Origin: Tetradesmus obliquus
Lineage: Eukaryota > Chlorophyta > Chlorophyceae > Sphaeropleales > Scenedesmaceae
Direction: 5' to 3'
NCBI GenBank assembly: GCA_030272155.1
Contig: CP126196.1
Coordinates: 3,224,001 to 3,288,000 of the forward strand
Length of the DNA stretch: 64,000 nt
The notes below the pieces were generated by a model, which worked only from the letters and a program-made list of their open reading frames with translations, did not search any database and was not told the origin of the DNA. The position numbers were made by a program, and so were the translations under genes. Position 1 is the stretch's first letter. Each line of letters starts with the position of its first letter. Below, in pieces: positions 12,242 through 29,087 of this stretch.

Positions 12242-13927
12242 AGAGTGGCAGGATGAGCAGAGGAAGGTAGCTACGCAGAAACTAGCGGTGGTGTGGCTCA
12301 GAGCACACCTGTCACGCAGCAGACAGGCGTTTTGGGGGCTGCAAGTACCTCTAAGGCGTGGTGGTGGTGGTGTGTTGCCACACGCAGGCTTGTAGCTTGC
12401 TTGTGGATCAGCAGATCGCAGGAGCTGTGCCATTTCTTGTGAGCATACTGCTGCAAGCAGTTGCCTGCTGCCGCCACCACAGGCATCTCGCCTATAGAAT
12501 TCATCACCTTTCAATCTCCCACCCTCAACACAAGCACACAGACAAGCACGCACACAAGCACGCACACACACGCGCCCTCACCTGGCGCGCATCCTTGATC
12601 TCCAGCAGGTTCTTCACCACAGCCACCTCACCATTTCATCGCCTATTTCGCCACCCTCCCCCACACAAGCGCCCGCACCGGCCGCGCCTCCTTTATCTCC
12701 AGCACGTTCTTCGACTGTTGTTTCCATCAGCTCTCCCCCTCCCCAACCCCCAGACCAAACACGCCCGCACCTGCCGCGCCTCCTTTATCTCCAGCAGGTT
12801 CTTGGCCGCAAAGATGTACTGCGCGCAGCGCAGCGGCTCCGGCGTGCGCCCCGGCCACCACACAAACGCGTGGCGCATGCGCTCCCCTGGCGCCAGCGGC
12901 CGGCTCTCCTCCACTGCCCGCAGGCCCTTGGCCAGGAGCTGCGCTGCTGTGATGTTGCGCAGCGATGCCTGTACACAAAAACCGACATCACACGGCTCTT
13001 GGAATATGAAGAACTGAGGCAAATGAGTAACTGCGCTTTTTCAAGCAGAGCTGGACCTGGGGGGTCTCCAGAGTCTGCAAAGTCTACCAATGCTCCGAGT
13101 GGGCTGCCGTGCAGGCGCAGCTGTCCTGCAACATGGCATCAGGCGATAGGCTGGACCGGGACACCCCCGCCCAAAGTCTCCCAATGCTTTGAGTGGGCTG
13201 TCGACAGCCATGACGTCATGGAGGCACAGCTGTCCGGCTGGCACGGCATCAGGCGCTAGACATACCTGTGCTGCAATGTAGCTGGCCAGGCCCTCGAGCA
13301 CCTTGTCCTGCTTGTCGCCGCTGATGAAGACAAAGCCAGCTGGAGCCTGCGCAGCAGCAGCAGCAGCAGCAGCAACAGCGAACATGACATCAGCAACAGC
13401 AGGGAATACGAGATTAGCGGCCAGCAGCAGCACGGCCAGGGCAGCAGGAGGGCCCAGCTGGGAGCAATGCCAGGGTGCCAGCAAGCTGATGACAGCTGGC
13501 CCATTGGTGGAAGGTGCTGGCCCATAGGTGGAAGCCTCTGAGCAGATACACACGGCTGTGTGCAGCAGCTGCATGGTGTGCATCCCACGGCCTGGGGCCC
13601 AGCACTCAGCCTGACCCCACAGCAGTCAGTGCACCAGCACATACAGACAGGCATGCAGATCACTTGCGCAGGCTGCCTGTCCAGACTGTGCTTCATTGAG
13701 GTGTCAGGTGGTCATCTGCCAATCAGGTATGAAATATCAAGCCTGCCACTGACTGCCATGCTGATTACGAGCAACCCTGCTCGGCTGCCACTTGTAGCAA
13801 GCATGGATCCTGATAAGTACCTGCTGCTGCTGCTGCTGCTCATCCCTGCTCACCTTGTTTCCCTTGCCGTCCACTGTTGCCGGGGCCTCCTGCACCTCCT
13901 CATTCTCCTCATCCTCATCGCTGGCCT

Positions 13928-13986
<59 letters not shown>

Positions 13987-15278
13987 TTGTTATGTCACAA
14001 GCAGTGCATGACGTGGCAGTGCTCATGGACATCAGATCAATGCAGCAAGTCTGTCCAGGTGAGGGTGAGAGTCACGGCTAGGTTGTTTGACACTTGAGCA
14101 ACGCTGTTGCACTGGCCAAGACATCAGCCTCAGCTGCAGGCCAGCACTCAGCTGCCAAGCAGGCAGGTGACGCGCACAATCCAACCAGCTGCTGAATCAG
14201 TAGAGCATCCATACTTCATGTGTGTATCAGTTCCCTACATGCAAGAACGCCTGAACATGCCCGCCACACATGCTCAACTCCGCCCTGCAAGCCAACAGAA
14301 GCATCAGGTGCAGCATCTGCGCAAGGATATGCACTCAAGCCTACCAGCTAGCCTGCCCAGCACTCTCCAGGAGCCCTGCCAGCAGCTGCAGGCAGCGTAG
14401 CCGTCAAGCTGCTACCAAGCCTGATCAGCCTCCTGATGGTGCTGCTTTTTCAACGTGCCAGCCACAGCAGTTATGATTGCAACACTGACTGCTGCACTGT
14501 GACTCTGCCTGAACAGCAATCTTCAAGCTGCCAGCAAGCTTCAGCCTGCCGCTGCCTCACCTCCACCTCATCATCACTGCTTTCATCATCGCTGCCCTGG
14601 TCCCCGGGCGCTGCGTCAGCAGCTGCTGCGCCGCGCCTGGGGTTGGCGGGCGGCAGCTTGGGGGTCACACCCTGCAGGCAGAACATCATCCCATCAGGGA
14701 AGACTGCATCACAAGCCGCCACAGTACATGCAGTGCAGGAAAGGATACGATCTTTTTATTGCTGACATGACATTGCTGACATGATATCATGTAATGCATG
14801 TTGCAAAGATATCTGTGCTGTCGCAGGCACACACCATGCTGTGTGAGGCATCACTTCCTGCTGCTGCAGCACAGGCTGTGCCTGGCGAGCTGCAGCAACC
14901 ACACCTAGCCTGCTAAGACTCTTTTCAAGGAAACCTGCTGTCCCCATGATGCATATACACTGTTCAAGTCCTGCTGCTGCTGCTGCTGCTGCGTCCCACC
15001 TTTCCCAGCAGCTTCTCCAGCTCCTGCTTCTTGTTCTGCAGGCAGGCCTGCTTGATGTACTTGACCACCTTGGGGCAGTTCTCGATGTTGGCGTGCAGCC
15101 CCGGCACCTTGTAGTACGTGTTGGGGTTGTTTGGCCGCTTCTCCGCCCTATAACCCAGCTTCTTGAGCTCCGAGTGCTCCAGGCGCACACCCAACTGGTC
15201 CAGCAGTGACTTGCTGAGGCGAGTCATCTGCACCTCCTGCGGCGAGTTGCCTGTCATGATGCGATTGGGAGTGGCCAT
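10512..15278 (-). CDS. Acidic coiled-coil protein, unknown family
   Basis: The seven exons are 15278-15000, 14671-14561, 13925-13854, 13346-13266, 12968-12771, 12198-11644 and 11183-10512. Every intron is GT-AG and phase 0, and the sum is 1968 nt (655 residues), so the model is complete. Residues 1-93 form a basic, probably folded N-terminal domain (TRLSKSLLDQLGVRL; LGYRAEKRPNNPNTYYKVPG). Two acidic linkers follow (GSDDESSDDEVE; SDEDEENEEVQEAP). Next is a second likely globular part (GFVFISGDKQDKVLEGLASY, then RMRHAFVWWPGRTPEPLRCA). A long Ala/Ser/Lys low-complexity stretch precedes a helical region and a charged coiled coil (EEQMRQEQEAMRQQKEKLEQ) with a poly-Gln end. I do not recognise the family. 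The charge pattern suggests a nuclear or chromatin-associated role, which is inference. No in-frame ATG extends the start further upstream within the same frame. Confidence 0.78.
11185..11224. repeat. Pentanucleotide repeat in an intron
   Basis: ATAAC and ATGAC units alternate over about 38 bases directly upstream (on the minus strand) of the last acceptor of the acidic-protein gene. On the coding strand this gives a T-rich tract (GTTAT/GTCAT) that can serve as the polypyrimidine tract of that acceptor. Confidence 0.85.
12571..12805 (-). repeat. Exon-5 edge present three times
   Basis: The 3' end of exon 5 (plus 12771-12805, encoding NLLEIKEARQ then GT donor) is followed inside the intron by two further copies. 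One at 12671-12711 would encode NVLEIKEARP, and one at 12581-12616 NLLEIKDARQ. Both still carry a GT donor (GTGCGGGC, GTGAGGGC). Adjacent intron bases are repeated too, giving units of about 90-100 bp. Confidence 0.88.
13045..13256. repeat. Intronic tandem duplication (about 90-110 bp)
   Basis: Two diverged copies share the blocks CCAATGCT..GAGTGGGCTG, GCACAGCTGTCC-like and GGCATCAGGCG. They lie in the intron between exons 4 and 5 of the acidic-protein gene. The copy next to exon 4 stays open in the exon-4 frame for about 40 codons, so an extended exon cannot be excluded. Confidence 0.7.
13927..13985. repeat. (CAG)n run abutting a splice acceptor
   Basis: Roughly nineteen uninterrupted CAG triplets stand on the plus strand, so the coding (minus) strand reads CTG. 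The run ends exactly at the CAG acceptor of exon 3 of the acidic-protein gene. The CTG run therefore occupies the place of the polypyrimidine tract. Confidence 0.9.
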
Positions 15279-16152
15279 GCAGCTGCCGCAGGCTGGATCA
15301 GCCCTTGCTTGTCGGATCAAAAGCAGCACACGAGGCAACACTGAGCAGTGCGACAGATGAAGGGTTTGATGGAGATTATGTCATGAAAATTCCCTGTTTG
15401 CAAAGACTAATAGATCATGCAGTAGCTAGCAGCTTGCTTGGCGTGATGTGCCCAGGTGACGGGTGAGTGCTGAAACTCGTCACATCGGCTGCATCATCAG
15501 AGTGGTGTTGTAGCTGCGCTTTCCGTCGCATACGCAGAGTATATCACTTAAATTTGCAACCAAGTCGTTTCTGAGCCTAATGAATCTTCTGCACTGGCAC
15601 CCGCCAAATTCAAACTGTGGTAGACCAGCAACACAATCAGTCGCTTTGGGGGCCATTCACGAAGCTTCACACAAGCATCCACGCAGATCAAGGATCAAGT
15701 GTAGCTCATCACAAACTACTGGTGGACTGGTGCAACCTGCTCGAACAGCATACTGCTGCCATTGGTATCAGTGACATACAGGTCACCTGTATGACGGTCT
15801 GAGACACGTGTGTGAAGTGCTGCACACATCCACTCCTTTTATGTTCCCCGACACTGCAGTAAAGGCGTTGCCCGGTGCTGCGGCGATGATCACATACAGC
15901 CAGTTGCATGGTTGAGACTGACCCAGAAAGCAGCTGCAGATCAGCCTGCTGTTCAGTCTGCCCAGCAGTGGCCACTGCAGCTGCCCTTCGTTCAGGAGTA
16001 GCCCGGCCTAAGCTGGCATCTCAGATCAAAAACACAAGCTCATCACACAAGCTCAGCAAGCTACCTCACCATCCCCAACAGTCACTGCGCTACTGCTGCT
16101 CACACAAAGATAGATGCTGCCGCTCAGGCAGTTGAGGCACCTGAGGCACGCC
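15279..16152. other. Spacer between two minus-strand genes
   Basis: It holds the 5' flank of the acidic-protein gene and the 3' UTR of the GCNA-like gene, both on the minus strand. The open frame above the ATG at 15278 begins with GTG, not ATG, and is not taken as coding. No other feature is seen. Confidence 0.5.
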
Positions 16153-19100
16153 TCATTCAGTGCTGGCCAAGTCCAGGCGCTGCAGGAAGCTCAGCAGCCC
16201 TCCCATCTCCTCCTGATCAGTCAGGCGCTCTTGACCGTCATGTTGCGGCTGCTGCTGCTGCCTGCTGCCGCTGCCTGCCTCGTCCTCAGAGTCAGACAGC
16301 TCCACCACCTCAAGCTGAGACTGCCCCACCAGCCCCTCATCAAGCTGCTGCTGCTGCTGACATACAGGCTGCAATTCCAGCTGTTGTGCAGCCTGCGGGC
16401 TCGCCTGCTGCTGCTGCTGCTGCTGCTGCTTCTGCACTGACTCCTTGTGCTGCTTGTAGTCTGCAGCCAGCCGTGACATCAGCTCCTTGTGGGGTGTGCC
16501 TGCAGGCAGCTCGCGCTTGGTCTGCGCAAAGTGGCTCTGCAGGGCAGCAACGCCAACATTGCATCGATGCAGGCCCAGCTCAGGCTTTTGCGCATGCCAG
16601 GATGTCCATATGAGGGGTCGATACGTCGTGTCATCAATGCACAAGGAGCTCTTCAACTGATCAAGCCATGCAGTGTGCATCTGAATCGGTGTGACGGGCT
16701 GTTTCAGCTGCTGACACAGGCACGGACTAGCTGAGTACAGGCTGCACTGCTGACTGCTCATCCCAGCCTGGCTGAAGCGTGTAGAGCCTCTGCTGCCCTG
16801 TCACACACCTTGACAAACTGGCTGAAGGCGTTGCCGCCAGGCGTAGCGCCCGGCGTAGCTGCTCCTGCTGCTGCGCTGCCCACCAGCTTGCCATCACGGC
16901 TGCATGCACACGCAGCACACGCAGCAAGTCACAGGGCGGCAATGCATTGCAGTTGGTCAGTACAGCTGATGTGATTCTGGCAAGGCAGGGCCAGACACAA
17001 GAAGCTGCTCATAAGGCTGACACTGTCACAGGGCTGGGCAGCATGTGGCAGTCTGGCATGCTGAGGCAAGATCTGCGCTGCGCCAAACAACAATGATCTT
17101 TGCAGCAGCATCCATGCCAGACAGCCATAGCCCCTCCCCCAATGCAAACTTGCCCAGTACATCAGCTTGCCGTTGCGCTGCAGTGAATTGCTTTCTGTCA
17201 AGCAGCAGCAGCCATGCCAGCCAGCCGCTGCTCCACCTGAACATGCCCAAGCACAGCAGCCTGCCGCTGCGCTGCACTCATACGCCAACGTCATGGAGCA
17301 GCAGCCATGCATGAAACCCCAAAGGCCAGACAGCTGCCCCCCACCTAAACTTGCCCAGGTACAGCAGCCTGCCGCTGCAGCGGCTGCACACGTGCTTGGC
17401 GGGGTCGATGCTGCGCTTGTGGCGGTGGTACTGCTTGCCGCAGCTGCGGACAGCAGGAGTCGGTAGGCAGGGGCAGAGCCGTGGGTTACTGGCAAAGTGC
17501 ACCGCGCAAATGCAGGAAACACGCTGCAGATTGACAGTGTTGTGCAGCCTCACATACGATGCCTCACACAACAGAATCTCGCTCACTGACCCACTCGGTC
17601 ATCTTCACCAACCGTGCTGCGCCACCCGTTGGCGCACTGCCACCTGATAGCTGTGGTAGGTGGTCACCTTGATGCCAGGCAGCTTGCTAACACACTGAAC
17701 CCCACACATGTGTGTACGCACAGATGACCTTGTGAGCATCAGCTGCACATGTAATGCAAGACTGCACATACAGCCTTGATCGTATACATGCTCCGCATAC
17801 TGAATTATGCCCTTTTGACGCGCTCGGTAACCTGCAGCCCCTATGCCGGCCTCCCACCTTTTTTGGTGCACTGCCACCTGGTAAGCAAGAAAAGCTGGCC
17901 CTAATTCTAGCGACTAGCTGCAACAGACAACACCCGCCTATGCCCACCTGTTGTTTGCACACTGCCACCTGAAGGGCGCGTGCACCTCGTAGCTGTGGCA
18001 GGTGGTCACCTTGATGCCGGGCAGACGCGCCTCCACGCGCCGCGCCCAGGCCCAGAAGGCGGGGCCGTGGTGCTGCGCATACTCCTTGCTGGCAGCCCAG
18101 GCCGCCACGTGGCACATCTCGTGCGCCAGCGTGGTGCGCAGCCGCGCCTCGCAGTCCAGCACCTGTCAGTGGTGGCAGAAGTGTAGCGAGTTATAACATG
18201 CGGCATGACGAATATGAAGTGCGCCAGCGTGGTGCGCAGCCGCGCCCCGTAGTCTAGCACCTGTGGCCAAAACAAGCGGTGGCAGCACGATCACAAGGCA
18301 GTACTGAATTAAAGAGTGGGTTCAACATAGTGGTGGCCAGTCCCTGAATCCTTTAGACTTCAAGCCGCGCCTCACCGTTCAGCACCTGTGGAGGCAGGGG
18401 AAGGGGGAAGGCGGCGGGGGGGACGGCGGCGATGGTACAGAAAGGTGACCACACAACAGGCAGGCGACCATACCATGCACATGACGCTTACCATTGTTAT
18501 TACCATGCAGCACACAGAAGACGTGGGTGTGGTTTACATATGTGCAAGATTAGGCTGGCCAGTAGCATGTTCACAGGCTGAACTCCATGCTCGGATGCAC
18601 ACACAGATCACAACGCGAGCATCAGCAGTCTCAAAGCAGCACCCCAACAACCAAGCTCGGTACATGGGCAGGCTATGCTACCCTTGTTACCTGCCATATT
18701 AGCGCAATCGGCAGTGCTCACGCATGCTCATGCACACACATCATGCTAGGGCTCCACGAGCTGCCTGCACCTGCCACTATACCCAGCTCCCTCATCCTCC
18801 CCGTCCCTTCACCACCCTGCCACCTGCTTATTCCCAGCTCCCCCACCTTGGTCGATAGCTCCAGCCGCACAGGAATCCGCTCCTGCCTGCTGGCCTTGAG
18901 CCTGTTGAGGCTGCCATCATCCACCACCTGACCCGCAGTGGCAGTCAGCCGGGGGTTCCACACCAGCGGCACCGCAGGCAGCGCGCCGTCAAACACCTGC
19001 AGCGGCGGCAGCCAGTGGCAGCCAGTGGCAGGCAGAGCAGGTGATAAGCGCATTCACCAGATCTCTGCTGGCCTTGAGCCTGTAAAGGCTGCCGTCATCC

Positions 19101-20125
19101 ACCACCTGCCCGGCAGCGGCAGGTAGAGCCGGCGGAAAGCACAGGCAACGCATTTCACATGGTAACAGCTAGCGGAGAGCAGCATAGCAGCACTGCCGGC
19201 AGCGTGCCACTAAACACCTGCAGCGTTTGCTGCAGCAGCAGGCGGCGCAAGGAGAGCCGACAGGTACCTGAGCATGGACACTTGGTGTCTAGTGCAGGCA
19301 CTGTAGGCCACCTCGTATCTACATGGCCTAAGGTTACATGGCCAAAGTCGGCCAGAAGGACAGTGCAGCAGTAGGGACAACTGCAGTCGCTATTTCAGCG
19401 GGCCTAGCAGATTAGGTGGTATGTCTGTGTGACCACAGCCACCGGCTACCTCAGGCAGCAGGGTGTGTGGTTGCTGCTGCGGCCCAATGAAGCGCAAGCA
19501 CAGTAAGGACACAAGCAGACTCAGTTTTGCCGCAGTTCAAGCCTGTTGTGCATCTGTGGCCCTCTGCTAGGCTGCGTCATCTGCTGCAGCACCCCTGCAG
19601 CGCACACCTGTGCATTCCACTGGTCGTACAGCTGCTGCGACAGCTGCTGCCGCTGCCTTGCAAAGGTCCTGCTGCTAGGAGCCTTAGCAGGCGCAGTCAT
19701 GCAGCCCGGCTGTGGCCTGGGGCCAGTGCCTGCCCTGCCACCTGGTCGCCTGGCAGTCACTGCACCACCTGCTGCTGCTGCTGCGCTTGGCATCACCCCG
19801 CCAGCACTTGGCGCGATGCTGCTCCTGCGCCCAGCTGCTGCTGGGCTGGCGAGCAGCACATATGGCTTCAGCGGTGGTGGGCTGATGGGGGATGCAAACG
19901 GCACGTGCCTTGCCCACGTAGCTGCTGCTGCTGCTTGCATGCAAGCCCCGCTTACAGCCCCCCCAAAGGGCGCAAGAGACAGCGGGCTGTCTGCGCTGGG
20001 GCTCCAGCCAGCTTCTTCATCCCACTGCTGCTGCTGCTGCCGCGGCCCATGTTCATGCCCTCCTGCCAGCACCAGTGCGTCAAAGTCATATGGGTCTGCT
20101 GCAGGCCGCCCGTCCACTGCAGCAC

Positions 20126-20163
<38 letters not shown>

Positions 20164-21861
20164 AAGCCTGCTGCTGGTGACAGCAGCCGGCGGCGCCGGC
20201 GTGCTACCAGTGAGCTGCTGCTGCCTGGGGTGATGCGGCTGCAGCCGCCAGGCTGAGACCCGCGGTGTGTATGCGGGCAGCCGCCGCTGCTGCTGCAGGC
20301 CTGCTTGCCGCCTGTCAGCAGGCCAGCAGCCCTGCCAGCTGTCCTGTGGCGGCTGCGCCTGCTGCCGCCGCTGCTGCTGCTGACTGCCTCATCATTGCTG
20401 CCGTCAGCTTCGCTCCAGCTGCTGCCATCATCGCTGCGGTTGCCACTGCTGCTGCTGCTTCCAGCGCCAGCACTGCTGCTGCTGCTGCTGCTGCAATCAT
20501 CGCTGTCCCAGTGCATGCCATGCTGGCGCCCGCGTGAAGCTGTGCTGCGTGCCGCAGGTTGCCGCTGCTTTGTGCGTGTGAAGGTGAGCAGGCTATCGTC
20601 CTCATCTTGGTCGCTGCTGTCGCTGCTGCCGGCACTGCCTCTGCTGCATGCGGAGTGGTGTGCCTCCTCTGGTTCAGCTCCTGCTGCTGTTGGTGTGATT
20701 GCAGCCGGTGTTGCAACTGGGGAGCTGCTGCTCCTGCTGATTACGCGCCCGCTACTTTCAGCACTGCTGGTGCAAATGCCTGGGGTGCAGTGTTGCTCTG
20801 CTGACGTGAACTGTAACTGCACGGGCGCACCTGCAGGGCTGTGTCTGCTAGTGGGCGTCACCAGGTCAGCAGCAGCGGCTGCTTTCTCAGTGCTGCTGCC
20901 AACTGTGTGGTGCTGCTGCCGCAGCTGCAGGCCACCTGTCCAGCACCGCATGATGCTGCTGCTGCTGCTGGCGTGAGACCTGCTGCCGCTGTCGCTGCTG
21001 CTGAGTGACAACGGGCTGCCCATCAGAGTGCCAGACCCTGCAGGCTGCTTTGTGCTGGTGCGCAGCCAAGGAGTGAAGGGGTCTGCTATGTCCAGAGCTC
21101 CTGCAAGCAGTGTTGGCGTTGTTGGCGTTTGCTGGTCTGCTGTAGCTTCAGCTGACGAGCCAGCAAACAGGTCAGGTGTGCTCCTGCTGCTCTGCTGAGC
21201 TTGGCTGCTGCTGATGAGGCTACCACTGAACATCATGGCTGGCAGCCCCATCTCTTTGTTGTCGTCCATGTCTGCCTGCTGTCGCTGCTGCTCCTGCTGC
21301 TGCTGCTGCTGCTGAGGTGAGGACGCGTCTCCCCTGCCTGCAGCTGCACCAAGGACATGCAACCAGTCACTTGGACTGGCAGCTGGGCTGTTGTGCTTCT
21401 GCTGCTGCTGCTGCTGCTGCTGTGTTGACGGGCTGCTTGGGCTGCCAGTCCAAGCCAGGGGGCTAGGTCCAGGTGTGTTGTCAGCCCCGCATGAAGCGGG
21501 CAGCGCGCAGGGTGTTTGCTGATGCGACATATGGGGGTCTGTCACAGCAGCTGCATGTGGTGGCACTAAGCCACCTGCAGGCGAAAGTGCACACGTGTTT
21601 ATATGGCGTGTTTGTGTATGTTGCTGCTGCAGTTGTGTATGCTGCCAGCTCTGCGTAGCACGTACCTGCACAGTGAGTCAGTTGTGCAGCTTGTTGCAGC
21701 GGATTCAGCAGCTGTAGATCGCGCTGTGGTGTTTTTAAGGCCTGCTGGGCTGGATTTGGCGAGTCATCTTCCTGAAGCACCCTTGCCATGCGTCTTGCTG
21801 GCTTGACGCTACGGCTGAATGTGATAGCAGGTGAGCTGTCGTCATCGCTGTCTTCGAACAT
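16153..21861 (-). CDS. GCNA-like SprT metalloprotease with HMG box
   Basis: The seven exons are 21861-21666, 21574-19608, 18996-18847, 18162-17948, 17443-17345, 16899-16809 and 16536-16153. All junctions keep phase, and 3102 nt give 1033 residues. Residues 1 to about 690 are disordered: acidic at the start (MFEDSDDDSSPAITFSR) and rich in Ser, Gln and Ala, with a similar acidic-Thr-Phe motif recurring (DQDEDDSLLTFTR). The SprT-like domain begins at TFARQRQQLSQQLYDQWNAQ and continues VFDGALPAVPLVWNPRLT. The zinc-protease motif HEMCH is at about 785-789, with a third His in HHGP. A zinc ribbon follows with Cys pairs near 839/844 and 862/865, then an HMG-box-like end (NAFSQFVK, SHFAQTKRELPAGTPHKELM). 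This order (acidic disordered region, SprT, zinc ribbon, HMG box) is that of GCNA, a nuclear protease acting on DNA-protein crosslinks. Function here is inferred from the family. Confidence 0.93.
17100..17285 (-). repeat. Two copies of GCNA exon-5 3' edge
   Basis: The end of exon 5 (17345-17390, encoding GRLLYLGKF then a GT donor) recurs in the downstream intron at about 17211-17285 (reading GRLLCLGMF) and 17111-17190 (reading GKLMYWASL). Intron sequence next to the donor is repeated as well. Confidence 0.85.
17620..17885 (-). repeat. Decayed copies of GCNA exon-4 3' part
   Basis: Positions 17620-17688 repeat the end of exon 4 (LPGIKVTTYHSY, then a deletion of about 19 bases, then QVAVRQRV). 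A shorter relic lies at 17842-17885. Both are in the intron directly downstream of exon 4. Confidence 0.82.
18219..18392 (-). repeat. Copies of GCNA exon-4 5' edge
   Basis: Positions 18219-18266 repeat the acceptor and first codons of exon 4 (VLDYGARLRTTLAH) but stop just before the catalytic HEMCH. A shorter relic with an acceptor lies at 18362-18392. Both sit in the intron upstream of the real exon (18162). Confidence 0.85.
19060..19235 (-). repeat. Degenerate copy of GCNA exon 3
   Basis: The intron between exons 2 and 3 holds a decayed copy of most of exon 3. It includes an acceptor followed by GTGTTTAGTGGCACGCTGCC (real exon: VFDGALP) and, further on, the GQVVDDGS.. and RLKAS segment. 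It carries an insertion and would not translate through. Confidence 0.83.
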
Positions 21862-27192
<5,331 letters not shown>

Positions 27193-28786
27193 TCAGCCTG
27201 CAGCAGCAGCCAAGGAACAGATGGCAGCAGCACAGATGAGGGCCAGGACAGCAACGGGACTAAGTCGGATCGGATCTGGATAGAAAGCGTGATCAACTTG
27301 CACTCTTGTTTGCAGCAGCTGCCCAGGTTTGTGGCTACACCAGCATACGCAACCGACCTGCAAGGTGGCTGCAAAAGGCAGCGCAGCGGCACTATCTGTG
27401 ATGCAGTTCCAGCGCTTACCTTGAAAACCCTGCTGCGGCAGCAAATAAAACACCTGCTGCTGCTGTTGCTGCTGCTGCTGCTGTTGCTGCAGGCTTGACA
27501 GCAGTTGGGCTGTGGCAGCATCTTGAGCAGAAGCACCTGGCATGCCAAGGTTGCCGTTGCCAGTGCCACTCAGTTGCAGCATGGCAGCGCTACTGCCTGA
27601 CCCTGCCAGCTGCTGCTGCATGAGCTGCTGCTGCAGCTGCAGCTGCTGGAGCTGCAACTGCTGCTGCTGCTGCTGCTGGAGCTGCTGAGCCTGCTGCTGC
27701 TGCTGCTGTTGCAGCACTTGTGGTGACAGCAGCATCTGCCCTTGCGCATTCATCATGTTGAATCCAGCTGCGCCCTCTGACGACACAGTTGCGCTGCCGC
27801 TGTCAACCAGCACATACCCGCCCTGCCCCGCATGCACAGCACCAGACAGCCCAACGCTGCTGCCAGCAGTACCCAAGCCATCACCACCAACAGACGCATT
27901 GCCTGCTGGCACATAGTACACCACCTGGCCTGCCTCCACCTGAGGCTGCTGCTGGCTCTGCTGCAGCTGGAACACCTGCATCGGCTGCTGCCTGCCGGCC
28001 TGCTGCTGCTGCTGCTGCGCAGCAGCCATTGCAGCAGCACCTCCAGACGCTGTCATGTCAAATGCCATCGCAGCGGGCGCGCTGTTTTGAACTGCAAGCA
28101 CCTGCTGCTGTTGCTGTTGCTGCTGCAGTTGCTGCTGCAGTTGCTGCTGCTGTTGCAGCTGCTGCTGCTGCAGCATATGCAGCATCTGAGCCTGCTGCTG
28201 CTGTGGCTGCTGCTGCTGGGCCTGCATCACCGTGGGTGACCTCACCGCACCAGTGAAGCTGGATGACATCGTCATCATCATCATCTGCTGCTGCTGCGGC
28301 TGCTGCTGCTGCTGCTGCTGCTGCTGCACAGGCACCAGTGTCCCATCTGGAAAGCTGTGGTATGCCACCTGCTGCCCGTTAACTGTCAGAAACACTATCG
28401 GAGCATCAGCCACCCCTGCAGCGAGCTGCTGCTGCTGCTGCTGCTGACTCATGCCAGCAAGCTGTGATGCAGAGGCAGTGCTTCCAAGCAACCCAGGTGG
28501 CTCGCCCACACTGTGCACTGACACCTCTGGACTCAACCCTGAGACCTGCGATGCAGAGTTCTCAGGACTCAGCACCCCCATGGCCTCCGCATATGCTACT
28601 GCCTGGCCCCCAGGCGTGCCTGCCCTGCCAGCGAATCCGCCCTGCTGCATGGACATGCCCTGCATGCCTATCTGAGTGCTGCTGCTCCTGTTTGGCAGCC
28701 CCGACATACCCTGCTGCTGCTGCTGCTGCTGCTGCTGGGTTAGGCCTGCAGAGCCAGCCATTGAGGTCTGCAGCCCGCTAGGCATG

Positions 28787-28822
<36 letters not shown>

Positions 28823-29055
28823 ATCATCTGCCACTGGCGGCTGCTGCTGGCAGCAGTGCCGCCAGCCACTGCCCCAAACTGAGCAGGGCCGGAGCCCGAG
28901 GGGCCAGGCAGAGAAGCAGCAGCAGGGCCGCCGGCACTGCTGCTGCTGCTGCTGCCCATGCCGCCACTGAAAGAGCCGTGGCCCATCGTGGCTTGTGGCT
29001 TGGGGGCTGACATCTGTGCCGGCAGCCGCAGCCGCATGCGTGCATCGCCTGCAGC

Positions 29056-29087
<32 letters not shown>

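Noticed and set aside
27193..27375. Short extra exon of the OPR-like gene starting after CTTTTGCAG (ATLQVGCVCWC..)
   Set aside because: The intron would be only about 44 bases, and the sequence looks non-coding. The 3' end is left unresolved.
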